Of a stretch of 64,000 nucleotides of DNA, positions 56,114 through 64,000 are shown in pieces. A program made the translations under genes and the position numbers. Origin of the DNA: Tepidiforma sp. Lineage in GTDB: Bacteria; Chloroflexota; Dehalococcoidia; Tepidiformales; Tepidiformaceae. The notes under the pieces are model-generated. The model was not told the DNA's origin. It saw only the letters and a program-made list of their open reading frames with translations, and ran no database searches. Positions within the stretch are counted from its first letter, which is position 1. Every line of letters starts with the position of its first letter. Where the stretch lies: the NCBI RefSeq assembly GCF_026003995.1, contig NZ_BPIG01000001.1, forward strand, positions 1 to 64,000. The letters run 5' to 3'.

Positions 56114-56875
56114 CTATTCGAACAGGGGAATTTGCTGCGGACCAGCCGGGGCGGCCCCGGCCCCGCCGCCCGGCGCGGCGGCCGGGGCAGGCGAAGGCGG
56201 CGCGGAGGCCGCCGGCTGCGGGGCCGGCGACGGTTTCGAGGATGTCGCGGCCGGCGGCTCCCCGGCAGCAGTCTCCGCCGCCGGCGCCGCCGGCGCAGTC
56301 AGCCCCGCGCGCGCCCGCGCGAGGATGTCCCGCAGCCCGCGGAAATCGTCGATGAGCACCTGCCGCAGCGCGCCCTGGTGGAGCGCCGCCGCCGGGTGGT
56401 ACATCGGCACGATGAGCCGGCCGTCGACCTCCTTCGGTCGGCCGTGGATGCGCGAAATCGTCTGCTGCGGGAACCACCGCGCCATCGAAAACCGGCCCAG
56501 CGTCACGATGACCAGCGGGTCCACGAGGTCGATCTGGAGGTCGAGGTACTCAGCGCAGGCCTCGATTTCGCCCGGCAGCGGGTCGCGGTTCCCCGGCGGC
56601 CGGCACTTCAGCACGTTGCAGATGTAGACCTCCTCCCTCCGGAGGCCCGCCTCGGCGATGAGTTCGCTGAGGAACTGCCCCGCCGCGCCCACGAACGGCC
56701 GGCCTTGCCGGTCTTCGTTCAGCCCCGGCGCCTCGCCGATGAACATCACCTCCGCATCGAGCGGACCCTCCCCGGGCACCGCGTGCGTCCGCGTCTCCGC
56801 CAGCGCGCACATCCGGCAGGCGCGGATCACGTCGTACAGCTCCCGCGCCCGCTCCTCCTTCGAGACCGCGATCAC
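56114..56875 (-). CDS. Family 4 uracil-DNA glycosylase with Pro/Ala tail
   Basis: A 253-residue protein from GTG 56875. The glycosylase domain (about residues 1-190) has CRMCALAETRTHAVPGEG and CNVLKCRPPGNRD, which supply the four Fe-S cysteines. FIGEAPGLNEDRQGRPFVG is the catalytic motif and MYHPAAALH the uracil-contact motif. The last 60 residues are a Pro/Ala low-complexity tail ending QQIPLFE, which resembles a sliding-clamp-binding peptide (QxxxxLF). That reading is inference. GTGA overlap with the upstream transporter. Confidence 0.9.
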   Translation of the reverse strand: MIAVSKEERARELYDVIRACRMCALAETRTHAVPGEGPLDAEVMFIGEAPGLNEDRQGRPFVGAAGQFLSELIAEAGLRREEVYICNVLKCRPPGNRDPLPGEIEACAEYLDLQIDLVDPLVIVTLGRFSMARWFPQQTISRIHGRPKEVDGRLIVPMYHPAAALHQGALRQVLIDDFRGLRDILARARAGLTAPAAPAAETAAGEPPAATSSKPSPAPQPAASAPPSPAPAAAPGGGAGAAPAGPQQIPLFE

Positions 56876-57675
56876 GGATGCACCCCCTCCGCCGCCGGGG
56901 CGGGCAGGGCGCTCCGCAGCCGCCGCGTCGCGGTCACCAGCATCTGCACGCCGATGGCCGAGAGCACCACCGCGAACACGACCTGCAGCCCCCGCCCGCT
57001 GAGCTGCGTCGCCAGCCCCGCCCCGGCCACCGCGCCGGGGATCGCCGCCGGCGTAATCCACTTCGCCGCGGCCGTATCCACCGTGCCCTGCCGGTAGTGC
57101 GTCAGCGCGCCCAGCGCCGAGGCGAGCACGATGACCACGAGCGAAATCCCCTGCGCCGCGTGCTGCTCCGTGCCGAGCACCAGCACCATCGCCGGCACGA
57201 AAATCGCGCCGCCGCCGATGCCGAGCGCGCCGCTCGCGAGGCCGCCCGTTAGCCCGATCGCCGCGGCGATCGCCGCTTCGGCCCCCGGCCCCGGCTCCAG
57301 CCACCCGCCGGAAGGCGCGAAGAACAGCAGGCGGAGCGACACCGCCAGCAGGAAGAGCCCGAACAGCTGCCGCAGCCGCAGCGCCGGGATGCGAAGCGCG
57401 ATGCGCGCCCCCGCCACGGCGCCCGCCATCGCGCCCGCCGCCAGCCCGCCGAAGAGCAGCCAGTCGAAATGGCCCGCCGCCCCGTACAGCACGGCGGCCA
57501 CCGCGGCCGTCGCCGTGATCACCACCAGTGAGGTGCCGTGCGCCACGTGCTGCCGCATCCGCAGCGGCCCCGTCATGAGCGGGACCATCACCGCGCCGCC
57601 GCCCCCGCCGAGCAGCCCGCTCAGCACCCCGCCCGAAAACCCCGCCAGCGCCGACCACCGGCCGCGGGCGCTCAC
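56872..57675 (-). CDS. TSUP (TauE/SafE) family membrane transporter, second copy
   Basis: A 267-residue membrane protein with two GxxxGxxGGGGG-type motifs (GVLSGLLGGGGGAVMVPLM and GALGIGGGAIFVPAMVL) and about eight helices. GTG 57675 overlaps the tatC stop and its own TGA overlaps the udg start, so it is cotranscribed with both. The ORF track fuses it to tatC shadow. Anion substrate unknown. Confidence 0.85.
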   Translation of the reverse strand: MSARGRWSALAGFSGGVLSGLLGGGGGAVMVPLMTGPLRMRQHVAHGTSLVVITATAAVAAVLYGAAGHFDWLLFGGLAAGAMAGAVAGARIALRIPALRLRQLFGLFLLAVSLRLLFFAPSGGWLEPGPGAEAAIAAAIGLTGGLASGALGIGGGAIFVPAMVLVLGTEQHAAQGISLVVIVLASALGALTHYRQGTVDTAAAKWITPAAIPGAVAGAGLATQLSGRGLQVVFAVVLSAIGVQMLVTATRRLRSALPAPAAEGVHP

Positions 57676-58478
57676 GGCCCCGCTCCCCCCGGCTTCGGCC
57701 GCTTCGGCTGGACGGCCCACGCCATCACGATGCCGATGAAGTACAGCCCCAGCAGCGGCCCGGCGACGAACGTCTGCGTAATCGGGTCCGGCGTCGGCGT
57801 CACGATCGCCGCGATGATGAAGACGACCACCACCGCATACCGCCAGAAACTCAGCAGCTGCCGCGCACGCACGAGCCCAAGCCGCGCCGCGATCGCCAGC
57901 ACCATCGGCAGCTCGAACGAAATGCCCACCCAGAAGACGATGCGCGTCACGAAATCGACGTACTGCTTGATGCCGATCACGTTGTCGATCTCGTCGCTCC
58001 CGAGTTCGAGCAGGAAGCCGAGCGAGGCCGGCAGGATGACCCAGTAGGCGAACGCCATGCCCGCGAGCAAAAAGAACGCCGCCCCGATGATGCCCGGCAG
58101 CAGGATCTTCCGCTCCCGCGGCGTCAGCCCCGGGACGATGAACGCCAGCAGCTGGTAGATCACCACGGGCGAGGCGACGATGACGCCGCCGTAGAGGCCG
58201 ATCTTGACGATGATCCCGATGCGGTCCGTCGGCGAAAAGCTCGAGACCCGGAAGTCCTCCACCCGGTCGCGCGCCGGCGCCACCATCCAGCCGAGGATCG
58301 TCTCCCAGAAGTAGAAGCAGACGATGACGCCGATGAGCACCGCGACCCCGCTCACCATCACGCGGTAGCGGAGCTCCTTCAGGTGCTCCAGCAGCGTCAT
58401 CTCCGGGCCGCCGGAATACCCGCCCGCCTCGGCTGGCGGCGCGGCAGCGCCCTGCTCGCGAATCGGTTCGGCGACCAT
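57672..58478 (-). CDS. tatC: Sec-independent translocase subunit TatC
   Basis: A 268-residue protein with six membrane helices. TLLEHLKELRYRVM is the conserved N-terminal signal-recognition segment and FYFWETILGWMVAP begins the first periplasmic region. FVTRIVFWVGISFELPMVL and AAIVTPTPDPITQ are typical of TatC. It binds twin-arginine signal peptides together with TatB. Five bases from tatB. Confidence 0.95.
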   Translation of the reverse strand: MVAEPIREQGAAAPPAEAGGYSGGPEMTLLEHLKELRYRVMVSGVAVLIGVIVCFYFWETILGWMVAPARDRVEDFRVSSFSPTDRIGIIVKIGLYGGVIVASPVVIYQLLAFIVPGLTPRERKILLPGIIGAAFFLLAGMAFAYWVILPASLGFLLELGSDEIDNVIGIKQYVDFVTRIVFWVGISFELPMVLAIAARLGLVRARQLLSFWRYAVVVVFIIAAIVTPTPDPITQTFVAGPLLGLYFIGIVMAWAVQPKRPKPGGAGP

Positions 58479-58483
58479 CCGGG

Positions 58484-58921
58484 TCAGAACACCAGCGGCG
58501 GCGCCGGCGTCTCACCGCCCGCGTTCCCGGGCCGCGCCTCCGCGGTCTGGCCGGCCGGCTCGCCGGCTCCCGCCGCCGCCTGCTCGCTCACCTGCGGGGC
58601 AGCCAGCGCCTGGCTCGCCTCAGCTTCGGCGGCGCGGAAATTCGCATCGAGTTCAGCCAGCCCCTGGTTCAGCTTCGCCTGCTCCTCGCGCAGCGTCTTC
58701 TGCGCCAGGTCGAGCTCCCCGCGCATCGTCCGGTACTGCTCGTCGAGGTAATCGATCTCGTCCCGGAACTCATCCCGCACTGCGCGCGCGTACATTTGCA
58801 TCTGCCGCACCGCCCGCCCGATCTGGTACGCCATCTGCGGCAGCCGCTCAGGCCCCACCACCACCAGCAGCAGGACGAGGATGAGCAGCAACTCCTGGTA
58901 GCCGATGCCCAGGAACTCCAC
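58484..58921 (-). CDS. tatB: Sec-independent translocase subunit TatA/TatB
   Basis: A 145-residue protein: short N-terminal membrane helix (LLLILVLLLVVVGPERLPQ), a hinge and amphipathic helix, then a long charged helix and a Pro/Ala tail. The GPERLP motif with acidic residue and the long cytoplasmic part favour TatB over TatA. It pairs with the adjacent tatC. Confidence 0.85.
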   Translation of the reverse strand: MEFLGIGYQELLLILVLLLVVVGPERLPQMAYQIGRAVRQMQMYARAVRDEFRDEIDYLDEQYRTMRGELDLAQKTLREEQAKLNQGLAELDANFRAAEAEASQALAAPQVSEQAAAGAGEPAGQTAEARPGNAGGETPAPPLVF

Positions 58922-58969
58922 GCGTCCCTCCCCGGGGGGCGGACCCGCGCCCCGGACGGCGCGGGCGCC

Positions 58970-59230
58970 TTACTTGTCTTCGACTCCGTGGTCCTTCAAG
59001 TAGTCTACGGCGTCCTGCACGGTCACGATCTTTTCCGCGTCTTCATCGCTGATCTCGAGCCCGTTCACGTCGTTCGCGAACTCCTCCTCGAGCGACATGA
59101 TCAGCTCGACGAGGTCCAGCGAGTCGGCGTTCAGGTCGTCCACAAACGACGCGCTGGGGACGACCTCGTCCTCCTCCACGCCGAGCTGCTCGACCACGAT
59201 TTTCCGAACACGTTCGAATACGGTTGCCAC
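58970..59230 (-). CDS. acpP: Acyl carrier protein
   Basis: An 86-residue acidic helical protein. [21 protein letters not shown] contains the serine that takes the phosphopantetheine arm. I use GTG 59230 ([16 protein letters not shown]) instead of the ORF-track start. It carries growing acyl chains for FabD and FabG just upstream. Confidence 0.95.
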   Translation of the reverse strand: MATVFERVRKIVVEQLGVEEDEVVPSASFVDDLNADSLDLVELIMSLEEEFANDVNGLEISDEDAEKIVTVQDAVDYLKDHGVEDK

Positions 59231-59252
59231 GGTCCTGGTTTCTCCTCGGGAT

Positions 59253-59768
59253 TTACGATTGCTGGGTAGGGTCCGTTGTCGTTCTTGACTCGCGGCCTGC
59301 CGGCTCTTCACCGCTCCGACCCGGGCCGTCTGCCGGCCCCCGGAGCCGTTCGCTGACCGTCCGCAGGACGCCGTTCACGAAGCTCGGCGAGGTGTCGCCT
59401 CCGTAGCGATGCGCGAGTTCGACCGCCTCGTTGATGACCGCAGCGACCGGCGCAGCGTCGTCCGAGACGAGTTCCCATATTGCAAGCCGCAGGATGTTGC
59501 GGTCAACGATGGCCAGCGTGCTCACCGGGTACTTCGGCGCCGCCGCCTGGATCTGCCGGTCGAGCTCCGGCCGCATCGCCTGCACCCCTTCGATGGCGGC
59601 GATGCCCCGCCGCTCCCACTCCTCCCCGCGGAGCGCCGGCCGCTTCTCGCGCTCTTCCCGGAGCCGACGGCGGAACGCCGCCTCCGGCGGGTGGCCCGAG
59701 GTTTCGCCTTCGTAGAGCGCTTCGAGGGTGAGCTGCCGGATGAGGCGGTGCGGGCTGACGGCGGTCAC
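59253..59768 (-). CDS. nusB: Transcription antitermination factor NusB
   Basis: A 171-residue helical protein. [15 protein letters not shown] and the C-terminal [26 protein letters not shown] are the NusB hallmarks. It helps antitermination of rRNA operons with NusE. GTG 59768 overlaps the fabG stop. Its position between fabG and acpP is unusual. Confidence 0.92.
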   Translation of the reverse strand: MTAVSPHRLIRQLTLEALYEGETSGHPPEAAFRRRLREEREKRPALRGEEWERRGIAAIEGVQAMRPELDRQIQAAAPKYPVSTLAIVDRNILRLAIWELVSDDAAPVAAVINEAVELAHRYGGDTSPSFVNGVLRTVSERLRGPADGPGRSGEEPAGRESRTTTDPTQQS

Positions 59769-60514
59769 GCCATCACCATACCGCCATCCACGTGAATGCA
59801 CTGCCCCGTGATGTACGCCGCGCCGTCCCCCGCGAGGAACGCGACCAGCGGCGCCACCTCCTCCGGGCCGGCCAGCCGCCCCAGCGGAATCTGCGACTTC
59901 GCCCACGCCACCGCCTGCTCCGTCATCCCCTGGATGATGTCCGTCTCGATGAAGCCCGGCGCGACCGCGTTCACCGTCACGCCCCGCGAGGCCACCTCCC
60001 GCGCCAGCGCCCGCGTGAAGCCGATGAGTCCCGCCTTCGCCGCCGCGTAGTTCGCCTGCCCCGCATTCCCCATCACGCCGACCACGCTCGTGATGTTGAT
60101 CACCCGCCCGGCTTTCGACCGGAGCAGCGGCCGCATCGCCGCCCGCGTCACGAGGAACGCCCCGCGCAGGTTCACCTGGTGGACCGCGTCCCAGTCGTCG
60201 TCGCTCATTCGCATCAGCAGGCCGTCGCGCGTGATGCCGGCGTTGTTCACGAGGATGTCGAGCCCGCCGAACCGCTCCGCGGCCGCCTTCACCATGGCGG
60301 CCGCCTCATCGGCGTTCGCTACGTCGCCGCCGACCGCGAATGCATCGCCGCCGAGCGCCCGGATCTCCGCGGCGACCTCTTCGGCCAGCGCGCCGTTCGA
60401 ACGGTAGTTCACCGCCACCCTGGCCCCGCGCCGCCCCAGTTCGAGGCAGATTGCCCGGCCGATGCCCCGGCTGCCGCCGGTCACCAGCGCCGCCCGGCCG
60501 TCCAGCTCACCCAT
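59765..60514 (-). CDS. fabG: 3-oxoacyl-ACP reductase FabG
   Basis: A 249-residue short-chain dehydrogenase. VTGGSRGIGRAI binds NADPH and NNAGITRDGLLMRM is conserved. The catalytic set Ser-Tyr-Lys appears in INITSVVGVMGNAGQANYAAAKAGL. It reduces 3-ketoacyl-ACP. ATG 60514 is preferred over the longer ORF-track start. Overlaps fabD by eight bases. Confidence 0.93.
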   Translation of the reverse strand: MGELDGRAALVTGGSRGIGRAICLELGRRGARVAVNYRSNGALAEEVAAEIRALGGDAFAVGGDVANADEAAAMVKAAAERFGGLDILVNNAGITRDGLLMRMSDDDWDAVHQVNLRGAFLVTRAAMRPLLRSKAGRVINITSVVGVMGNAGQANYAAAKAGLIGFTRALAREVASRGVTVNAVAPGFIETDIIQGMTEQAVAWAKSQIPLGRLAGPEEVAPLVAFLAGDGAAYITGQCIHVDGGMVMA

Positions 60515-61469
60515 CGGGCAGCTGCACCCGCACCGACGCCGCATCGTTGACGTTGATGCAGGTCGATTTCCGCAGCATCCGCTTGATGATCGCGGTCAGC
60601 ACCCGCCCCGGTCCGAACTCGATGAACGTCTCGATGCCCTGTTCGCCGAGGAACTCGACCGTCCGGCTCCACTGCACGGGCCGGCAGACCTGGTCGACCA
60701 GCTCGTGCCGGATCGCCAGTTCGTCCTGCGTCGGCGTCGCCGTCACGTTCAGCACCACCGGCACCGCCGGGTCGGCCAGCGAGGCTGTCGCGACCGGCTG
60801 CACCATGCCGTCGGCCGCCGGCCGCATGAGCGAACTGTGGAACGCACCGCTCACGCTCAGCGGGATGACCTTCACCGCGCCGCGCGCCTTGGCGTAATCC
60901 AGCGCGCGCACCACCGCTTCGCGCCGCCCGCCGATGACCACCTGGCCCGGCGCGTTGACGTTGCAGACCTCGGCGCCCGCCTCCCGGCAGATCTCTTCGC
61001 AGTCGGTCAGGTCGAGCCCCAGCACGGCGGCCATCGTCCCGGGGTTTTTCTCCCCCGCCGCCTGCATCAGCTCGCCGCGCGTCCGCAGCAGGCGGATCGC
61101 CTCGTCGAACGGCAGCGCGCCGGCCGCCACCAGCGCCGAGTACTCGCCGAGCGAGTGCCCGGCCACGAACGCCGGCCGCTCCAGCAGCTTCGGCGAGACC
61201 TCCGTGGCGACTTTCAGCAGTGCGAGGCTCGTGACCGCGATCGCCGGCTGCGCGTTCTTCGTCTGCTGCAGCTCGTCCTCCGGCCCTTCGAAGCAGAGCC
61301 GGCTCAGCCGGAACCCGAGAATCTCATCGGCGCGGTCGTACAGTTCGCGCGCCGAGGGGAACTGCTCGTAGAGGTCTTTGCCCATGCCGACGGCCTGGGC
61401 ACCCTGGCCCGGGAACACGAACGCCCGGTCCTTGCGAACCGGGTCGCTGTAGATGAGGAACGGTTCCAG
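60507..61469 (-). CDS. fabD: Malonyl-CoA:ACP transacylase FabD
   Basis: About 320 residues. FVFPGQGAQAVGMGKDLYE, the nucleophile elbow GHSLGEYSALVAAG and SGAFHSSLM with the catalytic histidine are clear. No ATG, GTG or TTG is well placed before FVFPGQGAQ. A CTG at 61469 lies eight bases after a GGAG sequence and gives LEPFLIYSDPVRKDRAF..., which I take as the start with reservation. The ORF track extends through rpmF shadow. Confidence 0.88.
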   Translation of the reverse strand: MEPFLIYSDPVRKDRAFVFPGQGAQAVGMGKDLYEQFPSARELYDRADEILGFRLSRLCFEGPEDELQQTKNAQPAIAVTSLALLKVATEVSPKLLERPAFVAGHSLGEYSALVAAGALPFDEAIRLLRTRGELMQAAGEKNPGTMAAVLGLDLTDCEEICREAGAEVCNVNAPGQVVIGGRREAVVRALDYAKARGAVKVIPLSVSGAFHSSLMRPAADGMVQPVATASLADPAVPVVLNVTATPTQDELAIRHELVDQVCRPVQWSRTVEFLGEQGIETFIEFGPGRVLTAIIKRMLRKSTCINVNDAASVRVQLPDG

Positions 61470-61486
61470 GGCCGTCGCTCCGAAAG

Positions 61487-61681
61487 TTAGTCGAGCTCCG
61501 GTTCGGGCAGCTGAATCACTTCCCGCCCCCGGTAGGTCCCGCAGATCGGGCACGCGTGGTGCGCCAGCCGGGGAGCCTTGCACCGCGGACAATCGATGAT
61601 GTGCGGCATCCGGATCTTCAGATGCGAGCGGCGCTTCCCCTGGCGCGAAGCTGCGTATTTCCGCTTGGGCAGCGGCGGCAT
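61487..61681 (-). CDS. rpmF: Ribosomal protein L32
   Basis: A 64-residue basic protein: MPPLPKRKYAASRQGKRRSH followed by the zinc ribbon CPRCKAPRLAHHACPICG. Four cysteines are retained, so this is the zinc-binding (C+) form. Between yceD and fabD, with a GGAG-type RBS upstream. Confidence 0.95.
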   Translation of the reverse strand: MPPLPKRKYAASRQGKRRSHLKIRMPHIIDCPRCKAPRLAHHACPICGTYRGREVIQLPEPELD

Positions 61682-61701
61682 AGCGGCTCTCCTTCAGGTC
61701 G

Positions 61702-62208
61702 TTACCCATGCTTCCGAGGTTGCAGTGTGAGCAGCCCCGCCCATCGCGGGTCGATCGGTGCGCGCTCGCACTGGCAGGTTTCCATGCCGAGGTCCGTCCC
61801 GCATTCGGGGCACAGCCCCGGGCAGTCCGGCCGACACAGCGGCTGCATGGCAGCCGCCATCACCGTATATTGCCGGACCGCCTCACTAATGTCGATCTCG
61901 TTGTCCAGCCCGATGAGGAACGTGTCCTCGTCCTCCCCTTCGATCGGTTCGACCCAGTGCCCGTCCACCAGGTCCACCTGCTGCCGGTAGAACTCCTCGA
62001 ACGCCACCGTCTCCGGGTACGCGAACGCCACCAGGCAGCGGCTGCACTGCGCCTCGATGAGCACATCCGCCCGGCACCGGACCAGCACACCCCGCGGCAC
62101 CCGCACCAGCTCCACGCTCCCCCGGTGGACCGGCTCCTCCGGCTCGATGACGTGGCGCCGGCTCGCGCCGACCTCCGATTTCAGCAGCCCCGCAACGTTG
62201 AAGCGCAT
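61702..62208 (-). CDS. yceD: YceD/DUF177 family protein
   Basis: A 168-residue protein with C-terminal CRPDCPGLCPECGTDLG, the DUF177 signature. CSRCLVAFAYPETVAFEEFY also matches. YceD homologues sit before rpmF in most bacteria and have been linked to 23S rRNA maturation. ATG 62208 follows AGGAGGGGGCGGAGGG. First gene of the lipid/ribosome operon. Confidence 0.88.
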   Translation of the reverse strand: MRFNVAGLLKSEVGASRRHVIEPEEPVHRGSVELVRVPRGVLVRCRADVLIEAQCSRCLVAFAYPETVAFEEFYRQQVDLVDGHWVEPIEGEDEDTFLIGLDNEIDISEAVRQYTVMAAAMQPLCRPDCPGLCPECGTDLGMETCQCERAPIDPRWAGLLTLQPRKHG

Positions 62209-62426
62209 CCCTCCGCCCCCTCCTGTGGTCCTTCCTCTCATTGAACCCCATTTCGCAGCGCCCCGGTAGGTTCGCCACCGCGGCGGCGGATGCCGCACGC
62301 CATAACTCCCTGACTTTCGTGATGATTCGGCCAAAATGCCGCCCCGCCCGTTGAGCGGCGCCAGCGGCCACCCTAGGCTGTTGCCCCGGGGCTTTGCCGT
62401 TACGGTTAGCCTGCCCCGGATGGCCC

Positions 62427-63125
62427 ATGTCGCTCATCACCGACGTCCGCACGCTCCAGGAAATCGACGACGAGGCCGCCTCCCTCGAATCCGCCCTCGC
62501 CGAGGTCGAAGCCCGCCTCGCCCGCTCCGAGGCGCTGGAAGCCGCCGAAGCCGCCTTCGCCGCCGCCGATACCGCCTTCCAGGAGGTCCGCCGCGCCCAG
62601 CGCGACCTCGAAGCGTCCGTCGCCGCCCTTACCGCGAAAATCGTCCCCGAAGAGACCCGCCTCTACGACGGCTCCGTCCGCAACCCGAAGGAGCTCACCG
62701 CCATCCAGCACGAGGTCGAGCACCTCAAGAGCCAGCGCAGCGGCCTCGAAGACCGGCTCCTCGAGGTGATGGAGGCGTTCGAGGCCGCGTCCGCGGCCCG
62801 CGCTGCCGCCGAGGCCGACCTCGCCGCCGCCCGCCGCGCCCGCGCCGCAGACGTCGAAGCGCTCGAGACGAAGCGCGCCGACCTCGCGGCTCGCCTCGCC
62901 GATGCCCGCGCCCGCCGCGACGCCCAGGCGGCGCGCATCCCGCCGTCCGCCCTCCGCCTCTACGACGATATCCGCCGCCGCCGCGGCCATGCCGTCGCCC
63001 GCATCCAGGGCTCCAGCTGCACCGGCTGCCGCGTCGCCATCCCCGAAAGCATCCGCCGAAAGACCTTCGACCCGGAAGCGCTCGCCCAGTGCCCCAACTG
63101 CGAACGCATCCTCTACGTCGGGTAG
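62427..63125 (+). CDS. C4-type zinc-ribbon coiled-coil protein
   Basis: A 232-residue protein. Residues about 10-170 form a long alpha-helical coiled coil rich in Ala/Glu/Arg. The C-terminal domain GSSCTGCRVAIPESIRRKTF and AQCPNCERILYVG is a four-cysteine zinc ribbon (PF02591-like). Such proteins are widespread and poorly characterised; a nucleic-acid or chaperone role has been suggested for some. The start is ATG 62427; the ORF track begins 11 codons earlier. Six bases separate it from the following recombinase-like gene, so the two are probably cotranscribed. Confidence 0.85.
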   Translation: MSLITDVRTLQEIDDEAASLESALAEVEARLARSEALEAAEAAFAAADTAFQEVRRAQRDLEASVAALTAKIVPEETRLYDGSVRNPKELTAIQHEVEHLKSQRSGLEDRLLEVMEAFEAASAARAAAEADLAAARRARAADVEALETKRADLAARLADARARRDAQAARIPPSALRLYDDIRRRRGHAVARIQGSSCTGCRVAIPESIRRKTFDPEALAQCPNCERILYVG

Positions 63126-63131
63126 GCGCCC

Positions 63132-64000
63132 GTGCAGGCCATCGGCTACTTCTCTGCCTCCGCCCGCCGCAACGGTCAGAAGCGCAGCATCGGCGAGCAG
63201 AACCGCGCCTTCCTCGATTTCTGCCAGCGCTCCGGGTACGAGGTCGCCGCAACCTTCGCCGACCCTGATGAGGCGTCATCCGCCGGCTTCGACCAGCTCC
63301 TCGAGTTCCTCCAGCGGCCCGGCCGGACGTTCACCGTCGTCGTCATCGATGCCCTCTCCGCCCTCGGGCCGGACCTCGGCGCGGCCGCCCTCCGCCTCCT
63401 CGAACTCGAGCACGGCGGCGCGACCGTCCTCCTCGCCCACAACGGCAGCGAAGCCTTCAAGGCGCTCGTCGATACCTGGGCCGAGCGCGGCGAAGGCACA
63501 CCGATCTCCGAACGCGTCCGCTCCGCCATGCGCCGCAAAGCCGTCCGCGGCGAAGTCCTCGGCCGGCCGCCCTACGGCTATCGCGTCGGCCCCCGCCGCC
63601 GCCTCGAGCTCGTCCCCGAAGAGGCCGTCGTCGTCCGCTACATCTTCCGCCTCTACCTCGGTGAGAACCTCGGCATCCGGAAGATCGCCGGCCGCCTCAA
63701 CGAAGAGAACATCCCCACCCGCCGCGGCGGCCGCTGGAGCATGGTCACCGTCCGCGACATCCTCCGGAACCGGGCCTACCTCGGCCACTACTCCCGCTTC
63801 GGCACCACCGTCACTGGCAGCCACCCCGCCCTCGTCTCGCCCGAGGACTTCCGCCGCGTGCAGGACCGCCTCCAGTCCCGCCACGCCCCGGCCCGCCAGC
63901 GGAGCGTCACGCCCTTCCTGCTCTCCGGCCTCGTCTACTGCGCCCGCTGCGGCAACAAGATGATCGGCGTCAGCCGGCGCCAGTCCTGGCTCACGCGCTC
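63132..64000 (+). CDS. Serine-recombinase-like protein lacking catalytic arginines (partial)
   Basis: The first 289 residues of a protein that runs past the window. It has an N-terminal resolvase-like fold (AIGYFSASARRNGQ ... VVVIDALSALG), then a recombinase domain (RRKAVRGEVLGRPPYGYRV, NEENIPTRRGGRWSMVTVRDILRNRAYLG). A zinc-ribbon start follows (LSGLVYCARCGNKM), as in large serine recombinases. Aligned with resolvases (GYARVST; DRLSR), the nucleophile serine and one aspartate remain, but three arginines that activate the phosphate are Ser/Ala. It is therefore probably not an ordinary recombinase. GTG start 63132. Confidence 0.75.
   Translation, partial: MQAIGYFSASARRNGQKRSIGEQNRAFLDFCQRSGYEVAATFADPDEASSAGFDQLLEFLQRPGRTFTVVVIDALSALGPDLGAAALRLLELEHGGATVLLAHNGSEAFKALVDTWAERGEGTPISERVRSAMRRKAVRGEVLGRPPYGYRVGPRRRLELVPEEAVVVRYIFRLYLGENLGIRKIAGRLNEENIPTRRGGRWSMVTVRDILRNRAYLGHYSRFGTTVTGSHPALVSPEDFRRVQDRLQSRHAPARQRSVTPFLLSGLVYCARCGNKMIGVSRRQSWLTR

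Noticed and set aside
63132-64000. Evidence of an integrated mobile element at the right edge
   Set aside because: No attachment-site repeats, integrase-like active site or cargo genes are visible; the upstream zinc-ribbon gene looks chromosomal.

Overview
The window is GC-rich (roughly 70%) bacterial chromosome, densely coded, with frequent ATGA/GTGA stop-start overlaps and many GTG starts. Gene content suggests a Chloroflexota bacterium, probably near Tepidiforma/Dehalococcoidia. The pointers are a fused AccD-AccA carboxyltransferase, a YvcK protein with an N-terminal membrane domain, a Rieske protein inside the suf operon, and peptidoglycan genes arranged as in that phylum. The taxonomic call is inference from gene style; no rRNA is present.

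Layout. 0.1-6.7 kb: CBS-domain protein, two enoyl-CoA hydratase family proteins, a thiamine-diphosphate enzyme, an alpha/beta hydrolase and a membrane glycosyltransferase. 6.7-13.2 kb (minus): complete suf iron-sulfur operon, read sufR-sufC-sufB-sufD-Rieske-sufS-sufU-sufT, with a palindromic SufR-type operator in front. 13.2-19.3 kb (minus): YihY-like membrane protein, a tRNA-queuosine mannosyltransferase-like protein, a small HAD phosphatase, a WecA-like sugar-phosphate transferase, an ABC exporter pair and its TetR regulator. 19.3-21.1 kb: a small phosphatase, trmD and a MoaB/MogA protein. 21.1-37.7 kb (plus): a dcw cell-division/cell-wall cluster from mraZ to ftsZ, preceded by a promoter and MraZ-type TGGGG boxes; murE is absent. 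37.7-40.9 kb: a strongly structured RNA candidate, a tiny cysteine protein, heptamer and octamer tandem repeats, a CaiB/BaiF CoA-transferase, a disrupted low-GC secreted protein and a membrane-anchored protein of unknown function. 40.9-62.2 kb: mainly minus-strand housekeeping genes (queA, rlmN, fmt, a peptide-binding protein, secG, yvcK, gatB, a TSUP transporter, accDA, ftsK, rnj, udg, a second TSUP transporter, tatC, tatB, acpP, nusB, fabG, fabD, rpmF, yceD). 62.4-64 kb (plus): a C4 zinc-ribbon coiled-coil protein and a serine-recombinase-like protein that has lost its catalytic arginines and runs off the edge.

Sequence quality matters here. sufD, the mannosyltransferase-like gene, the HAD gene, the wecA-like gene, the ABC ATPase, murF, mraY and murD are each broken by single- or few-base indels, often in G/C runs, while adjacent genes are intact. 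Because mraY, murF and murD are normally essential, I treat these as probable consensus errors and annotate the restored genes. The secreted protein near 40 kb is different: it carries a G8 tract and an exact 20-bp tandem duplication, which may be real biology.

The most interesting items are the structured RNA next to ftsZ, the arginine-less serine recombinase paired with a zinc-ribbon gene, the SufR operator with a possibly leaderless sufR promoter, the disrupted secreted protein, the bacterial queuosine-mannosyltransferase-like gene, and a MurD with altered substrate-site motifs.
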